A DNA stretch of 8,324 nucleotides from contig JAKORQ010000410.1 in NCBI GenBank assembly GCA_029777755.1, forward strand, positions 1 through 8,324, written 5' to 3'. The notes below the pieces were generated by a model, which did not search any database, was not told the DNA's origin, and worked only from the letters and a program-made list of their open reading frames with translations. This stretch comes from Planctomycetota bacterium. Lineage in GTDB: Bacteria; Planctomycetota; Phycisphaerae; Tepidisphaerales; Tepidisphaeraceae. The position numbers and the translations under genes are program-made. Below, in pieces: positions 6,018 through 8,324 of the stretch (the first letter of the stretch is position 1; the number at the start of each line of letters is the position of its first letter).

Positions 6018-7373
6018 ATGATCGACAAGTTTTTCACCATTGTGCCGCCGTGGCTGATCGTCCTGCTGGTCATATTCAATGTCCTGCTGGGCGCCGCGGC
6101 TTACCTGATCCTCCTGGAACGCAAGATCGCCTCCTGGACGCAGGACCGTATCGGCCCGAACCGCGTCGGGCCGGCCGGCCTGCTTCAGCCGCTGGCGGAC
6201 GGCATCAAGATGTTCGTCAAGGAGGACTTCCGCTCCAAGAACACCGACAAGTTCATGTTCACCATCGCCCCCATCATCATGATGCTGGTGGTCTTTACCG
6301 CCATGGCCGTGATTCCGTGGGGTGGTGTGTATCAGGGCACGCTCACGCATGAGTCCCCCGATGCCATCAGTATCCCCCACGGCGCCACGCTGGTGGGCGA
6401 TCCTGAGCCGACGGGCAACGGCACCGAAGTGGTCAGCACCTATCGCGTCCCGTTCCAGGTGTTTGATGCCAATATCGGCGTGCTGTTCCTCATCGCTGTG
6501 CTGGCGCTGGCGGTGTACGCCGTGGTGTTCGCCGGCTGGGCGAGTAACAACAAGTACTCGTTCCTCGGCGGCATCCGTGCGGCCGCCCAGATGGTCAGCT
6601 ACGAAGTGCCGATGGGGCTATCCATCATCACCGTGGTGCTGATGTTCGGCACGCTCTCGCTCAATGAGATCACCGAGGCCCAGGCCCGCTACTGGTTCGG
6701 CTTCATCCCGGCGTGGAACATCTTCTGCCAGCCGCTGGCGTTCATCATGTTCCTTATCTGTCTGCACGCGGAAGCCAATCGTGCCCCCTTCGACCTGGCC
6801 GAGGCCGAGCAGGAACTGGTCGGCGGTTACCACACCGAGTACAGCTCCATGCGTCTTGGCCTGCTGCTGATGGGCGAGTATGTCGGCATGGTGATCACCA
6901 GCGCCGTGCTGGTGGCGCTGTTCCTGGGCGGGTGGCACTTCCCGGGGCTTACCGGCAATGTTGACCCGGCCAATCCCTCGGTAACCACCAGCCTGCTCGA
7001 GATCGTGCTGCGAATAGTGGTTTACCTGGTGAAGATCCTGGTGATCATCGGCGTTTTCATGTGGGTACGCTGGACGCTGCCTCGCTTCCGCTATGATCAG
7101 CTTATGAACATGGCCTGGCGCGGTTTGATCCCGATCTCGCTGTTTGGCATGGTCGGCACGGCCGTGGTGATCTACTTCTGGAACCGCGAGCCGGTCGACG
7201 GCGTGCTGCTGATCTCCGGCACACAGGCGATTGCCCTGTTGGCACTGAATGTGATTGCACTGGTGGTGTTTGCCGTGGCTGCCAAGATGCTGCCCAAGGC
7301 TAACCCGAACCGTAAGCTTCAGGTTCCCGGCAGCCGCTTTAACCCGACGCAGCCGGCCACACAGTTGGACTAA
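6018..7373 (+). CDS. nuoH: NADH-quinone oxidoreductase subunit H (membrane, quinone-site subunit)
   Basis: The polytopic inner-membrane subunit that joins the peripheral arm to the membrane arm and helps form the quinone cavity of complex I. Both family signatures are present: GLLQPLADGIKM (54-65), preceded by LLERKIASWTQDRIGPNRVGP, and PFDLAEAEQELVGGYHTEYS (257-276). WASNNKYSFLGGIRAAAQ near 174-191 is a further conserved block. Hydrophobic segments appear around residues 12-33, 79-101, 152-174, 193-212, 233-251 and several times after 280, consistent with about eight to nine helices. At 451 residues it is longer than the usual 320-400. Much of the excess is a polar loop at about 103-149, plus an extended C-terminal tail. 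Only a weak GGA lies ahead of the ATG. It sits 18 bases after nuoG and 15 before nuoI, so the three are surely one operon. Confidence 0.97.
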   Translation: MIDKFFTIVPPWLIVLLVIFNVLLGAAAYLILLERKIASWTQDRIGPNRVGPAGLLQPLADGIKMFVKEDFRSKNTDKFMFTIAPIIMMLVVFTAMAVIPWGGVYQGTLTHESPDAISIPHGATLVGDPEPTGNGTEVVSTYRVPFQVFDANIGVLFLIAVLALAVYAVVFAGWASNNKYSFLGGIRAAAQMVSYEVPMGLSIITVVLMFGTLSLNEITEAQARYWFGFIPAWNIFCQPLAFIMFLICLHAEANRAPFDLAEAEQELVGGYHTEYSSMRLGLLLMGEYVGMVITSAVLVALFLGGWHFPGLTGNVDPANPSVTTSLLEIVLRIVVYLVKILVIIGVFMWVRWTLPRFRYDQLMNMAWRGLIPISLFGMVGTAVVIYFWNREPVDGVLLISGTQAIALLALNVIALVVFAVAAKMLPKANPNRKLQVPGSRFNPTQPATQLD

Positions 7374-7388
7374 AGCAGTTAATTCTCA

Positions 7389-7925
7389 ATGAAACAAGAA
7401 GACATCATCCTCGTGGAAGAGCCTCAGCTTACGCTGAGTGATGGGTTTTACCTGCCGCAGGTGTTCATCGGCCTGGGCACCACCATGAAGCACATGTGGA
7501 AAACCATCCGCCCCAGCGGCGACATCGTGGTGCAGTACCCCGAAGAACGCCGCGAGGATCGGCCGGTGGATGAGGGCGGCATGCTGCGCCCAACCTACCG
7601 GGGCGTTCACCGCCTCAACAAGGACATGGAAGGTCGACCCAACTGCGTGGCCTGCTTCATGTGCTCCACGGCCTGCCCGGCCAAGTGCATCCACATCGAG
7701 GCCGGAGAATCCCCCTGGCCGGATCGTGAAAAGTACCCGGTCAAGTTCGACATCGACGAGCTGCGCTGCATCTACTGCGGCATGTGCGAGGAAGCCTGCC
7801 CCTGCGATGCCATCGAGCTGACCAGCATCTACAAGCTGGTAGGCACCAGCCGCCAGGAGATGATCCTCGACAAGGAAAAGCTGCTGGAGATCTACGACCA
7901 GACTATTGACCACGAGCCGATGTAA
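7389..7925 (+). CDS. nuoI: NADH-quinone oxidoreductase subunit I (two [4Fe-4S] ferredoxin)
   Basis: A 178-residue subunit of the complex I peripheral arm that carries clusters N6a and N6b and relays electrons toward the terminal cluster next to quinone. Two complete CxxCxxCxxxCP motifs are seen: Cys86, Cys89, Cys92 and Cys96, then Cys127, Cys130, Cys133 and Cys137. Between them is the typical IEAGESPWPDREKYPVKFDID stretch. The N-terminal part (FIGLGTTMKHMWKTIRP, 26-42) matches the amphipathic entry helix, followed by QYPEERR and RPTYRGVHRL. Length is normal for the family. The ATG has no Shine-Dalgarno before it, so translation may depend on coupling with nuoH, 15 bases upstream. It is the last gene of the cluster, and a hairpin terminator follows within 25 bases. 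Confidence 0.97.
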   Translation: MKQEDIILVEEPQLTLSDGFYLPQVFIGLGTTMKHMWKTIRPSGDIVVQYPEERREDRPVDEGGMLRPTYRGVHRLNKDMEGRPNCVACFMCSTACPAKCIHIEAGESPWPDREKYPVKFDIDELRCIYCGMCEEACPCDAIELTSIYKLVGTSRQEMILDKEKLLEIYDQTIDHEPM

Positions 7926-7947
7926 GCGATCGTGTGATCCAAACAAG

Positions 7948-7978
7948 ACAGCCCGCCGATTTTCCGGCGGGCTGTTTT
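7948..7978 (+). terminator. Rho-independent terminator of nuoGHI, possibly bidirectional
   Basis: A perfect 11-bp stem, ACAGCCCGCCG paired with CGGCGGGCTGT, closes a 6-base ATTTTC loop and ends in TTTT. It starts 22 bases after the nuoI stop. On the other strand the same hairpin is followed by a weaker T-rich stretch (CTTGTTT), so it may also stop transcription arriving from the convergent gene on the right. Confidence 0.9.
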
Positions 7979-8037
7979 CATGCAGGGCTATAGGTGGGCG
8001 GCCGGTCCTCCGCCCGCGGGAAGTAAAGGTGGTTCTC

Positions 8038-8075
8038 CACGGAGACACGAAGGTCAAGGCACGTAGGCACGAAGG
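8038..8075. repeat. Degenerate CACGNAGR octamer repeat in intergenic DNA
   Basis: Four octamers, CACGGAGA, CACGAAGG, CACGTAGG and CACGAAGG, begin at 8038, 8046, 8060 and 8068. They form two directly abutting pairs separated by TCAAGG. The pattern resembles the CACGGAGACACGGAG-type sequence that I recall between genes in several environmental phyla, including Planctomycetes. There is no open frame of note here and no function is assigned. Confidence 0.6.
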
Positions 8076-8119
8076 AAACGGCCTACAGGACAAGCCAGTT
8101 CACTTGAGGTTGAGCAGCT

Positions 8120-8324
8120 CTAGTGATGATGCGCCGCCCGCCACTCCGGGCTGGGCTCTCGCTGGGTGGCTCCAGCGCCAATCAGCACAAAAAGCCCCAC
8201 CAGCACGTGCGGCCAGATCACTGTCTCGCTGAACATGAACAGCCACGGCGAGACTATCAGCAGCAACCCCACCAGCGCGTCCACCATCAGGTGCGTCTTC
8301 ATCGGTATCCGGCGGATGATTCCC
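8120..8324 (-). CDS. SPW-repeat family small membrane protein (partial, N-terminus beyond the window)
   Basis: The visible frame reads from the right edge to a TAG at 8122-8120. The diagnostic stretch is ALVGLLLIVSPWLFMF, a hydrophobic helix with the SPW motif. A second helix, PHVLVGLFVLIGAGA, follows, then a polar tail ending EWRAAHHH. This is the two-helix layout of SPW-repeat proteins, small integral membrane proteins of unknown function. An ATG lies at 8302, but the frame stays open upstream with IIRRIP before that Met, and family members usually have RIIP or RVIP just before the first helix. The true start is therefore probably beyond the window. It is convergent with nuoI and unrelated to complex I as far as can be seen. 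Confidence 0.8.
   Translation of the reverse strand, partial: GIIRRIPMKTHLMVDALVGLLLIVSPWLFMFSETVIWPHVLVGLFVLIGAGATQREPSPEWRAAHHH

Noticed and set aside
5061..6380. A 439-residue open frame on the minus strand across nuoG and nuoH
   Set aside because: It runs antisense across two certain complex I genes and their junction, has low-complexity Asp/His/Arg-rich composition, and shows no domain motif.
7926..8119. Possible small gene between nuoI and the SPW gene
   Set aside because: Frames here run through the terminator hairpin or the octamer repeat and continue antisense into the SPW gene; none has a credible start or motif.

Overview
The window is GC-rich, densely coded bacterial chromosomal DNA holding two unrelated functional blocks and pieces of two further genes at its edges. 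No rRNA, tRNA, transposase, integrase, phage gene or CRISPR array was seen. A Planctomycetes-like or similar environmental bacterium is a guess from gene content: an apiose (plant cell wall sugar) operon, complex I genes scattered in a small cluster, a short NuoG, and a CACGGAG-type intergenic repeat. Nothing in the sequence proves the phylum.

Left block (1-3157, minus strand): a three-gene operon read right to left. First comes a Gfo/Idh/MocA oxidoreductase that closely resembles D-apiose dehydrogenase (apsD). Next is a 637-residue protein that resembles D-apionate lactonase (apnL). Last is an extended short-chain dehydrogenase/epimerase cut by the window edge. The genes are packed tightly: the apsD stop touches the apnL GTG start, and the apnL stop overlaps the third gene's start as ATGA. 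Both internal starts have good Shine-Dalgarno sequences. Together the first two would oxidise D-apiose to its lactone and open it to D-apionate. The SDR is a candidate for a later or side step.

Middle (3158-4277): a 118-bp divergent intergenic region separates apsD from a plus-strand stand-alone MetE C-terminal-domain (core methionine synthase-like) protein. It starts at TTG and keeps the His-Cys-Glu-Cys zinc site.

Right block (4404-7925, plus strand): nuoG-nuoH-nuoI, the iron-sulfur wire subunit, the quinone-site membrane subunit and the two-cluster ferredoxin subunit of respiratory complex I, closed by a strong hairpin terminator at 7948-7978. nuoEF are not upstream and nuoJKLMN do not follow, so the rest of complex I must lie elsewhere. 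NuoG is short and lacks cysteines for cluster N7; NuoH has an enlarged loop between its second and third membrane segments.

Right edge (7926-8324): about 190 bp of non-coding DNA with the terminator and a degenerate CACGNAGR octamer repeat, then a convergent minus-strand SPW-repeat membrane protein that runs off the window.
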